DNA of 64,000 nucleotides from Sphingomonas sp. R-74633 (lineage in GTDB: Bacteria > Pseudomonadota > Alphaproteobacteria > Sphingomonadales > Sphingomonadaceae). Location of the stretch: positions 868,001-932,000 of the forward strand of contig NZ_JACCFG010000001.1 of the NCBI RefSeq assembly GCF_013416555.1. The letters run 5' to 3'. This document shows positions 8,822 through 19,748 of this stretch, piece by piece. A program made the position numbers and the translations under genes. Under the pieces are notes generated by a model. It did not search any database, was not told where the DNA came from, and saw nothing but the letters and a program-made list of their open reading frames with translations. Every line of letters starts with the position of its first letter. Positions within the stretch are counted from its first letter, which is position 1.

Positions 8822-10056
8822 TGGCTGATTATCTCGATGAGATCGAAGGCGTCACCGATTCCGGCAAGCCGGAAAAGGGCGACACCGAGATCGCCAACTA
8901 CACGATCAACTTCGGCCCGCAGCACCCCGCGGCGCACGGCGTGCTGCGCCTGGTCACCGAGCTCGATGGCGAGATCATCGAACGCGTCGATCCGCATATC
9001 GGCCTGCTCCACCGCGGCACCGAGAAGCTGATCGAGTACAAGACCTACACCCAGGCGCTGCCGTATTTCGATCGGCTGGATTACTGCTCGCCGCTGGGCA
9101 TGGAATACAGCTTCGTGCTGGCGGTCGAGAAGCTGCTCGACCTCGAGGTTCCGATCCGCGGCCAGTATCTGCGTGTGTTCTTCGCCGAGCTGACCCGCAT
9201 CTGCAATCACATGCTCAACCTCGGTTCGCACGTGATGGACGTTGGCGCGATGACGCCGAACCTGTGGATGTTCGAGCTGCGCGAAGACTGCCTGAACTTC
9301 TTCGAGCGTGCTTCGGGCGCGCGCATGCACTCGAATTATTACCGCGTCGGCGGCGTCCGCCAGGACGTGCCGCTCAAGCTGCTGACCGACATTGCGGAGT
9401 GGCTCGACACGCGCCTGCCGCGCCTGTTCGGCGATGCGATCAGCCTGGTCGCCGAGAACCGCATCTTCAAGCAGCGCAACGTCGACATCGCCGTGGTGAA
9501 CCGTGACGATGCCGTGCGCTGGGGCTTTTCGGGCCCGATGATCCGCGGCGCGGGCATCCCCTGGGACATCCGCCGCTCGCAGCCCTATGACGTGTACGAC
9601 CGTATGGAGTTCGACATCCCCGTCGGCACCCGCGGCGACTGCTATGACCGGTTCATGGTTCGCGTCGAGGAAGTCTATCAGTCCGCGCGCATCATGAAGC
9701 AGTGCCTTCAGGAAATGCCGGAGGGGCCGGTTCTCACGCTCGACCGCAAGGTCGCGCCGCCGCGCCGCGGCGAGATGAAGCAGTCGATGGAAGCGCTGAT
9801 CCACCACTTCAAGCTCTTCACCGAAGGCTATCACGTGCCCGCGGGCGACGTGTATGTCGCGACCGAGAGCCCGAAGGGCGAGTTCGGCGTCTATCTGGTC
9901 TCGGACGGCAGCAACAAGCCGTACCGCTGCAAGATCCGCCCGACCGCGTTCAGCCACCTCCAGGCGATGGACTTCATGTCGAAGGGCCATATGCTCGCCG
10001 ACATCACCGCCATCCTGGGTGCGCTCGACATCGTGTTCGGGGAGTGCGACCGGTGA
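8821..10056 (+). CDS. nuoD: NADH-quinone oxidoreductase subunit D
   Basis: NuoD is the 49-kDa subunit, related to the hydrogenase large subunit, that forms much of the quinone pocket with NuoB. The 411-residue product keeps the family blocks: [14 protein letters not shown] (about 31-44), [13 protein letters not shown] (about 59), [13 protein letters not shown] (about 77) and the C-terminal [13 protein letters not shown] and [19 protein letters not shown]. As expected for the respiratory enzyme, hydrogenase metal-ligand cysteines are absent. ATG at 8821 overlaps the nuoC stop by one base, and the stop overlaps the next gene by four. Confidence 0.98.
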   Translation: MADYLDEIEGVTDSGKPEKGDTEIANYTINFGPQHPAAHGVLRLVTELDGEIIERVDPHIGLLHRGTEKLIEYKTYTQALPYFDRLDYCSPLGMEYSFVLAVEKLLDLEVPIRGQYLRVFFAELTRICNHMLNLGSHVMDVGAMTPNLWMFELREDCLNFFERASGARMHSNYYRVGGVRQDVPLKLLTDIAEWLDTRLPRLFGDAISLVAENRIFKQRNVDIAVVNRDDAVRWGFSGPMIRGAGIPWDIRRSQPYDVYDRMEFDIPVGTRGDCYDRFMVRVEEVYQSARIMKQCLQEMPEGPVLTLDRKVAPPRRGEMKQSMEALIHHFKLFTEGYHVPAGDVYVATESPKGEFGVYLVSDGSNKPYRCKIRPTAFSHLQAMDFMSKGHMLADITAILGALDIVFGECDR

Positions 10057-10391
10057 GCGCAGACCGCATCGCCCTCACGCATCAGATGATCGCGCACTAC
10101 AACGCGCAGGATGCCGACGCGTATGTGGAACTGATGACCGACGGCGCCTGCGAAGCGGGCTATCGTGGCGCAGTGCTGCGCGAGGGCAAGGAAGGCGTAC
10201 GCTCGGGGCTGAAGGCGATGTTCGCCGAATTCCCGGAGAACCGTGCCGACATCCTGACCAGCTATGCGCTTGGCGACACCGTGGTTCTCCACGAGAAGGT
10301 CGCCCGGTCGCCCGAGAGCGAGCCCTTCGAGGTTATGTCCATCTATTCTTTCGCCGACGACAAGGTCGATCGCGTGGAGTTCATTCGTTAA
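10053..10391 (+). CDS. NTF2/SnoaL-like protein inside the nuo operon
   Basis: The 112-residue protein looks like a small NTF2-fold (SnoaL-like) domain: an N-terminal helix pair ([23 protein letters not shown]), a turn, then strands with [35 protein letters not shown]. This fold is used for enzymes, binding proteins and dimer scaffolds, so the function is open. GTG at 10053 overlaps the nuoD stop by four bases, and its TAA directly abuts the nuoE ATG, so it is translated as part of the complex I operon. It is not one of the 14 Nuo subunits. It may help assembly or simply be carried along. Confidence 0.7.
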   Translation: MSADRIALTHQMIAHYNAQDADAYVELMTDGACEAGYRGAVLREGKEGVRSGLKAMFAEFPENRADILTSYALGDTVVLHEKVARSPESEPFEVMSIYSFADDKVDRVEFIR

Positions 10392-11060
10392 ATGGCTGAC
10401 GCACCTCAACTCCCCGATGAAGCGGAAGTCCGCGCGCGCTGGGGCAATTTTGCCTGGACGCCGGAAAACGCCGTCAAGGCGCAGGAAATCATGGGCCGCT
10501 ATCCCGCGGGCCGGCAGCTTTCGTGCAGCCTCCCGTATCTCGACCTCGCCCAGCGCCAGGTCGGTGCGGAGACCAATACGCAGGGCTGGCTGCCGATTCC
10601 TGTGATCGAGTTCGTCGCCCGCGAGATCGGTGTGCCGTACATCCGCATCTTCGAGGTCGCGACCTTCTACACCATGTTCAATCTGGTGCCGGTCGGCCGC
10701 TATCACGTGCAGGTCTGCGGCACGACGCCGTGCATGCTGCGCGGCTCGGACGACGTGTTTGCCGCCTGCAAGTCGCGCGGCATGAAGAAGGGCCACACCA
10801 CCGAGGACGGGCTGTTCACGCTCACCGAGGTCGAGTGCATGGGCAATTGCTCCTCGGCGCCGATGGTCCAGATCAACGACGACAATTTCGAGGATCTCGA
10901 CTTCGATCGCACGCTGGCGATCCTCGACGCGCTGGCCAAGGGCGAGAGCCCCAAGCCCGGCACGCAGGAGCCCGGCCGCCACACGGTGGAGCCGCTCGGC
11001 GAGCCGACCAACCTGGCCGCGATGGAAACCGAAAATCACGATTACCGGGGGGAATGGTGA
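10392..11060 (+). CDS. nuoE: NADH-quinone oxidoreductase subunit E
   Basis: NuoE is the 24-kDa thioredoxin-fold subunit of the NADH dehydrogenase module. Its 2Fe-2S ligands are visible as C109 and C114 (QVCGTTPCMLRG) and C149 and C153 (VECMGNCSSAP). The N-terminal helical domain contains ALAQ-type quinone-arm conserved sequence such as QGWLPIPVIEFVA and EVATFYTMF. At 222 residues it is longer than the E. coli protein because of a charged C-terminal tail from about 180. The stop overlaps the next small gene in a TGATG arrangement. Confidence 0.97.
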   Translation: MADAPQLPDEAEVRARWGNFAWTPENAVKAQEIMGRYPAGRQLSCSLPYLDLAQRQVGAETNTQGWLPIPVIEFVAREIGVPYIRIFEVATFYTMFNLVPVGRYHVQVCGTTPCMLRGSDDVFAACKSRGMKKGHTTEDGLFTLTEVECMGNCSSAPMVQINDDNFEDLDFDRTLAILDALAKGESPKPGTQEPGRHTVEPLGEPTNLAAMETENHDYRGEW

Positions 11061-11233
11061 TGAAAGCTGAGACCAAGAACCTCGTCTTCGTCATCCTCGC
11101 GATCATCGGCGGCATCGTCGTGCTCGGCTGGGTGCTCAAGGTCGCGTTCAAGCTGATCGGCATCGCGATCGTGCTCGGCATTTGCGTGCTCGGGTATATT
11201 CTTATTCAGAACATGGTGGGGAAGGGCCGATAA
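11060..11233 (+). CDS. Small two-helix membrane protein between nuoE and nuoF
   Basis: This 57-residue protein is almost entirely hydrophobic, with two predicted membrane helices (about 8-28 and 32-52) joined by a short KxAFK turn and flanked by charged ends (MKAETKN and VGKGR). It could form a hairpin in the membrane. Possible starts are ATG 11054, GTG 11057 and ATG 11060; the last is preferred because it makes TGATG with the nuoE stop. Its TAA overlaps the nuoF ATG by one base (TAATG), so its translation is locked into the operon. I do not recognise it, and it is not a standard complex I subunit. Confidence 0.7.
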   Translation: MKAETKNLVFVILAIIGGIVVLGWVLKVAFKLIGIAIVLGICVLGYILIQNMVGKGR

Positions 11234-12531
11234 TGCTCGCGGATAAGGACCGCATCTTCACCAACGTCTACGGCTTCCAGCCGTGGAATCTGGCGGCTGC
11301 CCAGCAGCGCGGTGATTGGGACAACACCAAGGACCTGATGGCGATCGGACAGGACGCCGTCATCGACCGGATCAAGGCGTCGGGCCTGCGCGGCCGCGGC
11401 GGCGCCGGCTTCCCGACCGGCATGAAGTGGAGCTTCATGCCCAAGGAACCGCGCCCGGATCGGCCGAACTTCCTGGTGATCAACGCCGACGAGTCCGAGC
11501 CGGGCTCGTGCAAGGACCGCGAGATCATCCGCCACGATCCGCACAAGCTGATCGAAGGCGCGCTGATCGCCGGCTTCGCGATGCGTGCGCGTGCGGCGTA
11601 TATCTACGTGCGCGGCGAATATATCCGCGAGACCGAGACGCTGCGCGCGGCGGTGCAGGAGGCGTATGACGCCGGCCTGCTCGGCAAGAACGCCTGCAAG
11701 TCGGGCTATGATTTCGACGTGTTCGTTCACCGCGGCGCCGGTGCGTATATCTGCGGCGAAGAGACCGCGATGCTCGAGAGCCTCGAGGGCAAGAAGGGGC
11801 AGCCTCGCCTGAAGCCGCCGTTCCCGGCGGGCGCGGGCCTCTATGGCTGCCCGACCACGGTGAATAACGTCGAGTCGATCGCGGTCGTCCCGACGATCCT
11901 GCGGCGCGGCCCGGAATGGTTTTCCAGCTTCGGCGCCGAGAACAACCGCGGCACCAAGCTCTTCCAGATCTCGGGTCATGTGAACAAGCCGTGCGTGGTC
12001 GAAGAGGCCATGTCGATCCCGTTCCGCGAACTGATCGAGAAGCATTGCGGCGGCATTCGCGGCGGGTGGGACAATTTGCTCGCAGTGATCCCGGGCGGCT
12101 CCTCGGTGCCGCTGGTTCCGGCGGCGCAGATCATGGACTGCCCGATGGATTTCGACGGCCTGCGCGCGCTCGGCTCGGGCCTCGGCACCGCAGCCGTGAT
12201 CGTGATGGACAAGTCAACCGACGTCGTCCGTGCGATTTCGCGTCTCTCCTACTTCTACAAGCATGAGAGCTGCGGCCAGTGCACGCCGTGCCGCGAAGGC
12301 ACCGGCTGGATGTGGCGCGTGATGGAGCGGCTGCGCACCGGCGATGCCGACATCAGCGAGATCGACACGCTGCAGCAGGTCACCAAGCAGGTGGAAGGCC
12401 ACACGATCTGCGCGCTCGGCGATGCCGCGGCGTGGCCGATCCAGGGCCTGATCCGCCACTTCCGCCCCGAGCTGGAGCGCCGGATCAACGAGCGCCAGGC
12501 CGGCGCCGGCATGCAGGAGGCTGCGGAATGA
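11233..12531 (+). CDS. nuoF: NADH-quinone oxidoreductase subunit F
   Basis: NuoF binds NADH, FMN and 4Fe-4S cluster N3, and is the electron entry point of complex I. The 432-residue protein shows the glycine-rich nucleotide motif [16 protein letters not shown] (about 50-65), the FMN region [13 protein letters not shown] (about 86-98) and [20 protein letters not shown]. The cluster ligands are C347, C350 and C353 ([11 protein letters not shown]) and C393 (TICALGD). ATG at 11233 is selected over an upstream in-frame start because it overlaps the preceding stop by one base and fits family length. The stop overlaps the next gene by four bases. Confidence 0.98.
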   Translation: MLADKDRIFTNVYGFQPWNLAAAQQRGDWDNTKDLMAIGQDAVIDRIKASGLRGRGGAGFPTGMKWSFMPKEPRPDRPNFLVINADESEPGSCKDREIIRHDPHKLIEGALIAGFAMRARAAYIYVRGEYIRETETLRAAVQEAYDAGLLGKNACKSGYDFDVFVHRGAGAYICGEETAMLESLEGKKGQPRLKPPFPAGAGLYGCPTTVNNVESIAVVPTILRRGPEWFSSFGAENNRGTKLFQISGHVNKPCVVEEAMSIPFRELIEKHCGGIRGGWDNLLAVIPGGSSVPLVPAAQIMDCPMDFDGLRALGSGLGTAAVIVMDKSTDVVRAISRLSYFYKHESCGQCTPCREGTGWMWRVMERLRTGDADISEIDTLQQVTKQVEGHTICALGDAAAWPIQGLIRHFRPELERRINERQAGAGMQEAAE

Positions 12532-13157
12532 AGGCCGCGCTGGGTTTCCTCGCCGCTGCCGGCGCGCTCTCCCTGACTGTGCCTGCCCATGCGCAGCCGC
12601 AGGATGGCGAGCCGCAGATGAAGAAGAACCGCGACGCCGAGAAGCTGGTCGCGGAGCTGATGGGCTGTTTCGTGCGCAGCGAGCGGCCCAAGGCGATCGA
12701 CGTGATCCGCTTCGAGCCGGGCAGTGACGCGGAAGGCAAGGCGTTCATGGCGCTGTTCGACAATGCGCGCATGTGCGTTCCGCGCGGCAAGAAGATCAAC
12801 TCGCCGGGGATCTCCCTGCGTGGTGCACTTGCCGAGGCGCTCTATCTGAAGAGCTTCAAGGTCACCGGCCCGGCTGCCGGCGCTGCCCAGCTCGACTGGA
12901 TGAAGCAGCCGGTCCATCAGGCCTATTCGATCGCCCAGTGTGCCGCGGAGCGCGACCCGGATGCCGCTGATGCGCTGGTGCGGACCAAGTGGCATTCGGA
13001 CGAGGAAGTCGCGGCGGCCAGCGCGATCATGCCTGCGCTCCAGGCCTGCGCGAATGGCCGCAAGGTGAATTTCGATCGCGTCACGCTCCATGGGCTGATC
13101 GCGGAAGGATTGTTCAGGGCGCGCGGCGGCTTGTCCGCGTCCGAGGGAAATAGCTGA
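12528..13157 (+). CDS. Secreted protein with duplicated Cys-pair unit, in nuo operon
   Basis: The 209-residue protein has a clear Sec signal peptide (1-22, cut after AHA). The mature part is an internal duplication: C47 and C83 are 36 residues apart, and so are C138 and C174. Each second Cys is followed 13-14 residues later by L[RH]G and then AE ([18 protein letters not shown]). The cysteines could form one disulfide per unit in the periplasm. I do not recognise a named family. ATG at 12528 overlaps the nuoF stop by four bases and nuoG starts one base after its stop, so it is co-translated with complex I although exported. Confidence 0.75.
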   Translation: MKAALGFLAAAGALSLTVPAHAQPQDGEPQMKKNRDAEKLVAELMGCFVRSERPKAIDVIRFEPGSDAEGKAFMALFDNARMCVPRGKKINSPGISLRGALAEALYLKSFKVTGPAAGAAQLDWMKQPVHQAYSIAQCAAERDPDAADALVRTKWHSDEEVAAASAIMPALQACANGRKVNFDRVTLHGLIAEGLFRARGGLSASEGNS

Positions 13158-13158
13158 G

Positions 13159-15159
13159 ATGCCCAAGCTAACCGTCGACGGAATTGAAGTGGAGGTGCCC
13201 GCGGGCGCCACCGTGCTCCAGGCCTGCGAAGCCGCGGGCAAGGAAATTCCGCGCTTCTGCTATCACGAGCGCCTTTCGATCGCCGGCAATTGCCGCATGT
13301 GCTTGGTCGAGGTGAAGCCCGGGCCGCCCAAGCCCCAGGCTTCGTGCGCGCTGCCCGCCGCCGACAACCAGGAGATCCGCACGGACTCCGCAATGGTGAA
13401 GGCCGCGCGCGAAGGCGTGATGGAGTTCCTGCTGATCAACCACCCGCTCGACTGCCCGATCTGCGATCAGGGCGGTGAGTGCGACCTGCAGGACCAATCG
13501 GTCGCCTACGGCCGCGGCCACTCGCGCTACACCGAGAACAAGCGCGCGGTGACCGAGAAGTACATGGGTCCGATCATCAAGACGATCATGACCCGCTGCA
13601 TCCAGTGCACCCGCTGCGTCCGCTTCGGCGAGGAAGTGGCCGGCGTGGAGGATATCGGCGCGATCTATCGCGGCGAGAACATGCAGATCACGACCTATCT
13701 GGAAAAGGCGTTCAAGAGCGAGCTTTCGGGCAACGCCGTCGACCTTTGCCCGGTAGGCGCGCTGACCCACAAGCCGGTGGCGTTCGAGTACCGCAGCTGG
13801 GAGCTCAAGAAGAACCTGTCGATCGACGTGATGGACGCGGTCGGCACCAACATCCGCCTCGACAGCCGCGGCCGCCAGGTGATGCGGGTGCTTCCGCGGA
13901 TCAACGAAGACGTCAACGAAGAGTGGGCGCACGACAAGACCCGCTACCATGTCGACGCGCTGGTCCGTCGCCGTCTCGATAAGCCCTATGTCCGCAAGGG
14001 CGGCAAGCTGGTCGAAGCGAGCTGGGACGAAGCGTTCGACGCGATTGCGGCCGCTGCCAAGAAGGCCGGCTCGAGCGTCGCGGCGATCGCCGGCGACCTG
14101 GTCGATTGCGAGACGATGTTCGCGGCCAAGGCGCTGGTGAAGGCGCTGGGCTCGGACCTGCTCGAAGGCCGCCAGACCGGTCTGGCCTATGACGTGACGA
14201 ACCTCGGCTCGGTGGCGTTCAACACCACGATCGCCGGGGTCGAGGACGCCGACGCGATCCTGCTGGTTGGCTCGAACCTGCGTTTCGAAGCGCCGCTGAT
14301 CAACACGCGCGTGCGCAAGGCGATCAAGAAGGGCGCCAAGGTCTTCGCGATCGGGCCCGAGACCGACCTGACCTACAAGGTCGAGTGGCTGGGCAACGAC
14401 CTGTCGATCCTCGGCAAGCTGCCCGACCGTGCCGCCGAGGCGCTCGACGCCGCGAAGAAGCCGGTGCTGATTGTCGGCCCGGGCGCACTCAAGGAAGGGC
14501 AGGGCGCCACGCTCGCCATGGCCTCGGCCTTCCAGCGGGACGGCTGGAACGGCTTCAATGTCGTCCACACCGCCGCGGCGCGCATGGGCGGGCTGATGCT
14601 CGGCTATGCCCAGAAGGGCGGCATCGCGGACATCGTTGCCGCTGCGCCCAAGCTGACCTTCTTCCTCGGCGCCGACGAAGTCGATTTCGAGGCGTTCAAG
14701 ACCAGCTTCAAGGTCTATGTCGGCCATCACGGCGACAATGGCGCGCACCATGCGGACGTGATCCTGCCGGGCGCGACCTATGCCGAGAAGCCGGGCACGT
14801 ACGTGAACCTCGAAGGCCGCGTGCAGCGCGCCGACCGCGCGGTGTTCGCTCCCGGCGACGCCCGCGAGGACTGGACGATCCTGCGCGCGCTTTCGGATCG
14901 CCTCGGCCACACGCTGCCGTTCGACAATTTCGAGCAGCTGCGCGCCGAGATGGCGAACGAAGTGCCCGCGCTGGGTCGTGAAGGCCTGGCCGGATACGCG
15001 TTCTCGCCGCCGTCGCTGTCGGCTTCGGCCAGCGGTGCGCTCGGCTATCCGATCGCCGACTTCTACCTCACCAACGCCATCTGCCGTGCGTCGCCCACCA
15101 TGCAGCGCTGCTCGGCCGAACTGATCCACGGCGAAGACTTCGCAGAGGCCGCAGAATGA
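13159..15159 (+). CDS. nuoG: NADH-quinone oxidoreductase subunit G
   Basis: NuoG is the 75-kDa subunit carrying several Fe-S clusters of the electron chain. The N-terminus holds a ferredoxin-like 2Fe-2S site ([20 protein letters not shown]), then the His/Cys 4Fe-4S motif [19 protein letters not shown], then [12 protein letters not shown] with CPVGALT. The remaining 400 residues form a molybdopterin-oxidoreductase-like domain without a cofactor role. Length (666) is shorter than the E. coli protein, as usual in alphaproteobacteria and mitochondria. Its stop overlaps nuoH by four bases. Confidence 0.98.
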   Translation: MPKLTVDGIEVEVPAGATVLQACEAAGKEIPRFCYHERLSIAGNCRMCLVEVKPGPPKPQASCALPAADNQEIRTDSAMVKAAREGVMEFLLINHPLDCPICDQGGECDLQDQSVAYGRGHSRYTENKRAVTEKYMGPIIKTIMTRCIQCTRCVRFGEEVAGVEDIGAIYRGENMQITTYLEKAFKSELSGNAVDLCPVGALTHKPVAFEYRSWELKKNLSIDVMDAVGTNIRLDSRGRQVMRVLPRINEDVNEEWAHDKTRYHVDALVRRRLDKPYVRKGGKLVEASWDEAFDAIAAAAKKAGSSVAAIAGDLVDCETMFAAKALVKALGSDLLEGRQTGLAYDVTNLGSVAFNTTIAGVEDADAILLVGSNLRFEAPLINTRVRKAIKKGAKVFAIGPETDLTYKVEWLGNDLSILGKLPDRAAEALDAAKKPVLIVGPGALKEGQGATLAMASAFQRDGWNGFNVVHTAAARMGGLMLGYAQKGGIADIVAAAPKLTFFLGADEVDFEAFKTSFKVYVGHHGDNGAHHADVILPGATYAEKPGTYVNLEGRVQRADRAVFAPGDAREDWTILRALSDRLGHTLPFDNFEQLRAEMANEVPALGREGLAGYAFSPPSLSASASGALGYPIADFYLTNAICRASPTMQRCSAELIHGEDFAEAAE

Positions 15160-16220
15160 CCGCGCTTTTCCAATGGATGGGCCTGCCCTTCGAGGGCGCG
15201 TGGTTCATCGCAACCATCATCGGCATCCTGCTGATCGCGCTGCCGCTGATGCTCGCGGTGGCGATGATCATCTATGTCGACCGCAAGATCTGGGCGGCAA
15301 TGGCACTGCGCCGCGGCCCGAACGTGGTCGGCCCGCTCGGCCTGCTCCAGTCGTTCGCGGACGGCCTGAAGGTCTTCCTTCAGGAAACGATCATTCCGTC
15401 GAGCGCCAACAAGGTGCTGTTCCTGCTCGCGCCGATCATCACCTTCACGGTGGCGCTGATCGTGTGGGCGGTGGTGCCGTTCGGCACGCTGGGCGGCATG
15501 AATGTCGTGCTGTCGAACATCAATGTCGGCCTGCTCTACGTGCTCGCCGCCTCGTCGCTCGGCGTCTACGGCATCATCCTGGCGGGCTGGGCCTCGAACT
15601 CGAAATACCCGTTCTATTCGGCGATCCGCGCAGCCGCGCAGATGGTGAGCTACGAAGTCTCGATCGGCTTCGTGCTGATCTCGGTCGTGCTCTGGGCCGG
15701 CAGCTTCAACCTGGGCGAGATCGTCAACGCGCAGAAGGGCCATGTCTTCGGCATCATCAACGGGTTCTACGCCAACCCGCTGCTCTTCCCGATGGCGGTG
15801 GTGTTCTTCATCTCGTCGCTCGCCGAGACGCAGCGCGCGCCGTTCGACCTCACCGAGGCAGAGAGCGAGCTCGTCGCGGGCTATCAGACCGAATATTCGT
15901 CGATGGCCTTCGCGCTCTACTGGCTCGGCGAATATGCCAACGTCATCCTGATGTGCGCACTGAACGCGACCCTGTTCTGGGGTGGCTATCTGCCGCCGCT
16001 GGATATCCCGGTGCTCTATCTGATCCCGGGCATCGTCTGGCTGCTGCTCAAGATGTGCTTCTTCTTCTTCTGCTTCAGCTGGGTGAAGGCCACGGTGCCG
16101 CGGTACCGTTATGACCAGCTGATGCGCCTGGGCTGGAAGATCTTCCTGCCGCTGTCGCTGCTTTTCGTTTTCCTGGTGTCGGGCTGGCTGATGCTCCACC
16201 GCGTGGAAGGTCTCGTATGA
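15156..16220 (+). CDS. nuoH: NADH-quinone oxidoreductase subunit H
   Basis: NuoH is the membrane subunit at the junction with the peripheral arm; it shapes the quinone channel. The 354-residue protein has eight predicted membrane helices. Family blocks seen are [31 protein letters not shown] sequence near 30-60, [24 protein letters not shown] (about 148), and the acidic loop [27 protein letters not shown] (about 223-250) facing the quinone site. ATG at 15156 lies in ATGA with the nuoG stop, and its own stop overlaps nuoI the same way. Confidence 0.98.
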   Translation: MTALFQWMGLPFEGAWFIATIIGILLIALPLMLAVAMIIYVDRKIWAAMALRRGPNVVGPLGLLQSFADGLKVFLQETIIPSSANKVLFLLAPIITFTVALIVWAVVPFGTLGGMNVVLSNINVGLLYVLAASSLGVYGIILAGWASNSKYPFYSAIRAAAQMVSYEVSIGFVLISVVLWAGSFNLGEIVNAQKGHVFGIINGFYANPLLFPMAVVFFISSLAETQRAPFDLTEAESELVAGYQTEYSSMAFALYWLGEYANVILMCALNATLFWGGYLPPLDIPVLYLIPGIVWLLLKMCFFFFCFSWVKATVPRYRYDQLMRLGWKIFLPLSLLFVFLVSGWLMLHRVEGLV

Positions 16221-16702
16221 ACGTCGCCCATTTCATCCGCACCTGGACTCTCTGGGAGTTCATCAAGGCGCACGCGCTGACCTTGAAGTATTTCTTCAAG
16301 CCCAAGGCGACGATCAACTATCCGTACGAGAAGAACCCGATCTCGCCGCGCTTCCGCGGTGAGCACGCGCTGCGCCGCTATCCCAATGGCGAAGAGCGTT
16401 GCATCGCGTGCAAGCTGTGCGAGGCGGTGTGCCCGGCGCTGGCGATCACGATCGAGGCCGAACCGCGCGAGGACGGCAGCCGCCGCACCACGCGCTACGA
16501 CATCGACATGACCAAGTGCATCTATTGCGGCCTGTGCCAGGAAGCCTGCCCGGTCGATGCGATCGTCGAAGGGCCGAACTTCGAGTTCGCGACCGAGACC
16601 CGTGAGGAGCTGATCTACCAGAAGGAGAAGCTGCTCGAGAACGGTGACCGCTGGGAGCGCGCGATCGCCGCGAACCTTGCCGCCGATGCACCGTACCGTT
16701 AA
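16217..16702 (+). CDS. nuoI: NADH-quinone oxidoreductase subunit I
   Basis: NuoI is the 8Fe ferredoxin-like subunit that carries clusters N6a and N6b towards N2. Both CxxCxxCxxxCP motifs are complete in the 161-residue product: [17 protein letters not shown] (about 61) and [17 protein letters not shown] (about 100). The N-terminal amphipathic helix anchors it to the membrane arm. After its stop there is a 33-base gap before nuoJ, the longest within the operon, with no hairpin that I can see. Confidence 0.98.
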   Translation: MNVAHFIRTWTLWEFIKAHALTLKYFFKPKATINYPYEKNPISPRFRGEHALRRYPNGEERCIACKLCEAVCPALAITIEAEPREDGSRRTTRYDIDMTKCIYCGLCQEACPVDAIVEGPNFEFATETREELIYQKEKLLENGDRWERAIAANLAADAPYR

Positions 16703-16735
16703 GCGCACGCCAACTTACAGGGGCTGTCCGATTCC

Positions 16736-17347
16736 GTGATCCAGATCCTCGCCTTTTACCTGTTTGCGTTTGTCGTGTGTGCCTCGGGCCTCATGACGAT
16801 CCTTTCGCGCAATCCGGTGCATTCCGTCCTGTGGCTCATCCTGGCGTTCTTCAACGCCGCCGGGCTGATGGTGCTCGCTAATGCCGAGTTCATCGCGATG
16901 CTGCTCGTCATCGTCTATGTCGGCGCCGTCGCCGTGCTGTTCCTCTTCGTGGTGATGATGCTCAACATCGACTTCGCGGAGCTGCGCGCCGGCGTGATGC
17001 GCTATGCGGCGGTCGGCGTCGCGCTCGCCATTGCGCTGATCGCCGAGATCCTGATCGCCGCGGGCGCCTATAGCGCCGGCACGCTCCAGCTCGCCCGCCG
17101 CATCGCGCCGGTCGACGCAAAGGTGCCCAACATCGAAGCGATCGGTCAGTTGCTCTATTCGCGCTATCTGTTCGTGTTCGAAGGCGCCGGTCTGGTGCTG
17201 CTCGTCGCGATGATCGGTGCGATCGTGCTGACGCTGCGTCCGCGCGGCGACGTGAAGCCGCAGAACATCAACCGTCAGGTCCAACGCCGCGCCAAGGACG
17301 CCACCCGCAACGTGAACCATCCCGTGGGGCAGGGGGTCGAGCTGTGA
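16736..17347 (+). CDS. nuoJ: NADH-quinone oxidoreductase subunit J
   Basis: NuoJ is a membrane-arm subunit of complex I. The 203-residue protein has about five predicted membrane helices, with the conserved segments [20 protein letters not shown] and [30 protein letters not shown], the latter containing the pi-bulge helix region. A hydrophilic basic C-terminus follows the last helix. GTG at 16736 is the only sensible start near the beginning of the conserved sequence. The stop overlaps the GTG of nuoK by four bases. Confidence 0.96.
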   Translation: MIQILAFYLFAFVVCASGLMTILSRNPVHSVLWLILAFFNAAGLMVLANAEFIAMLLVIVYVGAVAVLFLFVVMMLNIDFAELRAGVMRYAAVGVALAIALIAEILIAAGAYSAGTLQLARRIAPVDAKVPNIEAIGQLLYSRYLFVFEGAGLVLLVAMIGAIVLTLRPRGDVKPQNINRQVQRRAKDATRNVNHPVGQGVEL

Positions 17348-17649
17348 TCACCCTTACGCACTATCTCGTCGTTTCGGCGATCCTGTTCACGCTCGGCGTG
17401 CTCGGCATCTTCATGAACCGCAAGAACCTGATCGTCATCCTGATGGCGATCGAGCTGATCCTGCTGGGCGTGAACCTGAACCTCGTGGCGTTCGCGAACG
17501 CACTGAACGACCTGGTTGGCCAGGTGTTCGCGATGTTCGTGCTCACCGTCGCTGCCGGTGAGGCCGCGATCGGCCTCGCCATTCTCGTTATCTACTTCCG
17601 CGGCCGCGGCACGATCTCGGTCGAAGACGTCAATCGGATGAAGGGCTGA
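17344..17649 (+). CDS. nuoK: NADH-quinone oxidoreductase subunit K
   Basis: NuoK is an MrpC-like membrane subunit with three helices and two buried glutamates used in proton transfer. The 101-residue length is exact for the family. The first glutamate lies in [17 protein letters not shown] and the second in [16 protein letters not shown] at 17344 overlaps the nuoJ stop by four bases, and its TGA overlaps the nuoL ATG by one. Confidence 0.97.
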   Translation: MITLTHYLVVSAILFTLGVLGIFMNRKNLIVILMAIELILLGVNLNLVAFANALNDLVGQVFAMFVLTVAAGEAAIGLAILVIYFRGRGTISVEDVNRMKG

Positions 17650-19748
17650 TGTCGGCGATCCATTTCATCGTAGGCCTGCCGCTGCTCGCAGCGGTGGTAG
17701 CCGGGCTTTCCAACAAGTCCTTCGGCAGCTTCTTCCCGAAGCTGATCACCACGGGTTCGCTGTTCGTCGCCTGCGCGCTGAGCTGGCCGATCTTCATCAG
17801 CTATCTGGGTGGCCATGCCGAGCCGACGGTGTCGCCGGTGTTCACCTGGATGCTGAGCGGCTCGATGCAGGTCGACTGGGCGCTGCGCGTCGACAGCCTG
17901 ACCGCGGTGATGCTCGTGGTGGTGACCAGCGTCTCCTTCCTCGTCCACCTCTATAGCTGGGGCTATATGAGCGAGGAGCCGGATCAGCCGCGCTTCTTCG
18001 CCTATCTGTCGCTCTTCACCTTCGCGATGCTGATGCTCGTCACGGCCAACAACCTGGTGCAGATGTTCTTCGGCTGGGAAGGCGTGGGCCTCGCGTCCTA
18101 CCTGCTGATCGGCTTCTGGTTCCGGAAGCCGAGCGCAAACGCCGCCGCGATCAAGGCTTTCGTGGTCAACCGCGTCGGCGACCTTGGCTTCATGCTCGGC
18201 ATTTTCGGCACCTATCTGGTGTTCGGCACGATCGACATCCCGACGATCCTCGCCGCCGCGCCGAACATGCATGGTTCGACGATCGGTTTCCTCGGGGCAC
18301 GCTGGGATACGATGACGATCCTGTGCCTGCTGCTGTTCGTCGGTGCGATGGGCAAGTCGGCGCAGCTCGGCCTGCACACCTGGCTTCCGGACGCGATGGA
18401 AGGCCCGACCCCGGTGTCGGCGCTGATCCACGCCGCGACCATGGTGACCGCAGGCGTGTTCATGGTCTGCCGCATGTCGCCGATGTTCGAGCAGAGCCAG
18501 GTGGCACTCGGCGTGGTGACCTTTGTCGGCGCCGCGACCTGCTTCTTCGCCGCGACGGTCGGCACGACGCAGACCGACATTAAGCGCGTGATCGCCTATT
18601 CGACCTGTTCGCAGCTCGGCTACATGTTCTTCGCCGCCGGCGTCGGCGCGTACGGCGCGGCGATGTTCCACCTGTTCACGCACGCCTTCTTCAAGGCGCT
18701 GCTGTTCCTGGGCGCGGGCTCGGTGATCCATGCGATGCACCACGAGCAGGACATGCGCTACTATGGCGGGCTGTGGAAGAAGATCCCGGTGACCTACTGG
18801 ACGATGATGGCGGGCACGCTCGCGATCACCGGCGTCGGCATCCCCGGCATCTTCGGCAACACCGCCTTCGGCTTTGCCGGCTTCCACTCGAAGGACGCGA
18901 TCATCGAGGCGAGCTATGCCGCGGGCCAGACCAGCGCGTTCTGGGTTGGCGTGTTCGTCGCGCTGCTCACCAGCTTCTACAGCTGGCGCGTGGTGTTCCT
19001 GACCTTCCACGGCAAGCCGCGCTGGGCAGGCTCGGAGCATATCCAGCACGCCGTTCATGACGCGCATGGCCACGGCCATGTCGATCATCACGCGCACGCC
19101 CATGACGATGCCCCCGCCGCAGAGGATGCCGGCCACACGCCGACCGCGGACGAGATCCTGCACGATCATGGCCATGAGGGCACGGCGGGCTACCACCCGC
19201 ATGAGAGCCCGATCGTGATGCTGATCCCGCTGCTGATCCTTTCGGTCGGTGCGGTCGCCGCAGGCTTCGTCTTCCACGGCTTCTTCATCGAGCCGACCGC
19301 AGGCGAGAGCTACTGGCACGGCGCCGTCGCCTTCAACGAGCATCTGATGCACAACATGCATCTCGTGCCGGTGTGGGTGAAGCTCAGCGCGACGATCGCG
19401 ATGCTGAGCGGCCTGGCCATTGCGTATGGCGCGTACATCGTGTCGCCGGACTTCCCGGCGAAGTTCGCCGAGGCGTTCCGCCCGCTGTACCTCTTCTCGC
19501 TCAACAAATGGTATTTCGACGAGCTCTACAACTTCCTGTTCGTGCGCCCCGCTTTCGCGATCGGCCGCCTGTTCTGGAAGAAGGGTGACGAAGCCACGAT
19601 CGACCGGTTCGGCCCCAATGGTGTCGCGAAGGTCGTCCAGCTCGGCGGTGGTGTCACTGCCCGGCTGCAATCCGGATATGTCTACGCCTATGCCTTCATC
19701 ATGCTGATCGGCCTCACTGCCGCGCTGACCTGGGTGATCGCGCGATGA
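17649..19748 (+). CDS. nuoL: NADH-quinone oxidoreductase subunit L with His-rich loop
   Basis: NuoL is the distal antiporter-like proton-pumping subunit, with about 16 membrane helices and a lateral helix. Conserved segments include [16 protein letters not shown] (about 143), the discontinuous-helix region [28 protein letters not shown] and [16 protein letters not shown]. Residues about 462-520 (19033-19206) form a hydrophilic insert with 16 histidines in about 58 residues, between two membrane segments and upstream of the lateral-helix region. Total length is 699. The gene overlaps nuoK by one base and nuoM by four. Confidence 0.97.
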   Translation: MSAIHFIVGLPLLAAVVAGLSNKSFGSFFPKLITTGSLFVACALSWPIFISYLGGHAEPTVSPVFTWMLSGSMQVDWALRVDSLTAVMLVVVTSVSFLVHLYSWGYMSEEPDQPRFFAYLSLFTFAMLMLVTANNLVQMFFGWEGVGLASYLLIGFWFRKPSANAAAIKAFVVNRVGDLGFMLGIFGTYLVFGTIDIPTILAAAPNMHGSTIGFLGARWDTMTILCLLLFVGAMGKSAQLGLHTWLPDAMEGPTPVSALIHAATMVTAGVFMVCRMSPMFEQSQVALGVVTFVGAATCFFAATVGTTQTDIKRVIAYSTCSQLGYMFFAAGVGAYGAAMFHLFTHAFFKALLFLGAGSVIHAMHHEQDMRYYGGLWKKIPVTYWTMMAGTLAITGVGIPGIFGNTAFGFAGFHSKDAIIEASYAAGQTSAFWVGVFVALLTSFYSWRVVFLTFHGKPRWAGSEHIQHAVHDAHGHGHVDHHAHAHDDAPAAEDAGHTPTADEILHDHGHEGTAGYHPHESPIVMLIPLLILSVGAVAAGFVFHGFFIEPTAGESYWHGAVAFNEHLMHNMHLVPVWVKLSATIAMLSGLAIAYGAYIVSPDFPAKFAEAFRPLYLFSLNKWYFDELYNFLFVRPAFAIGRLFWKKGDEATIDRFGPNGVAKVVQLGGGVTARLQSGYVYAYAFIMLIGLTAALTWVIAR

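Noticed and set aside
13168..15129. Minus-strand open frame of 653 codons
   Set aside because: Antisense shadow of nuoG.
19033..19206. Frameshift or foreign insert in nuoL
   Set aside because: The frame is intact on both sides and codon use matches the neighbours, so it is a loop expansion.
17592..19670. Minus-strand open frame of 692 codons, His/Arg-rich
   Set aside because: Antisense shadow of nuoL; its composition simply mirrors codons of the membrane protein.
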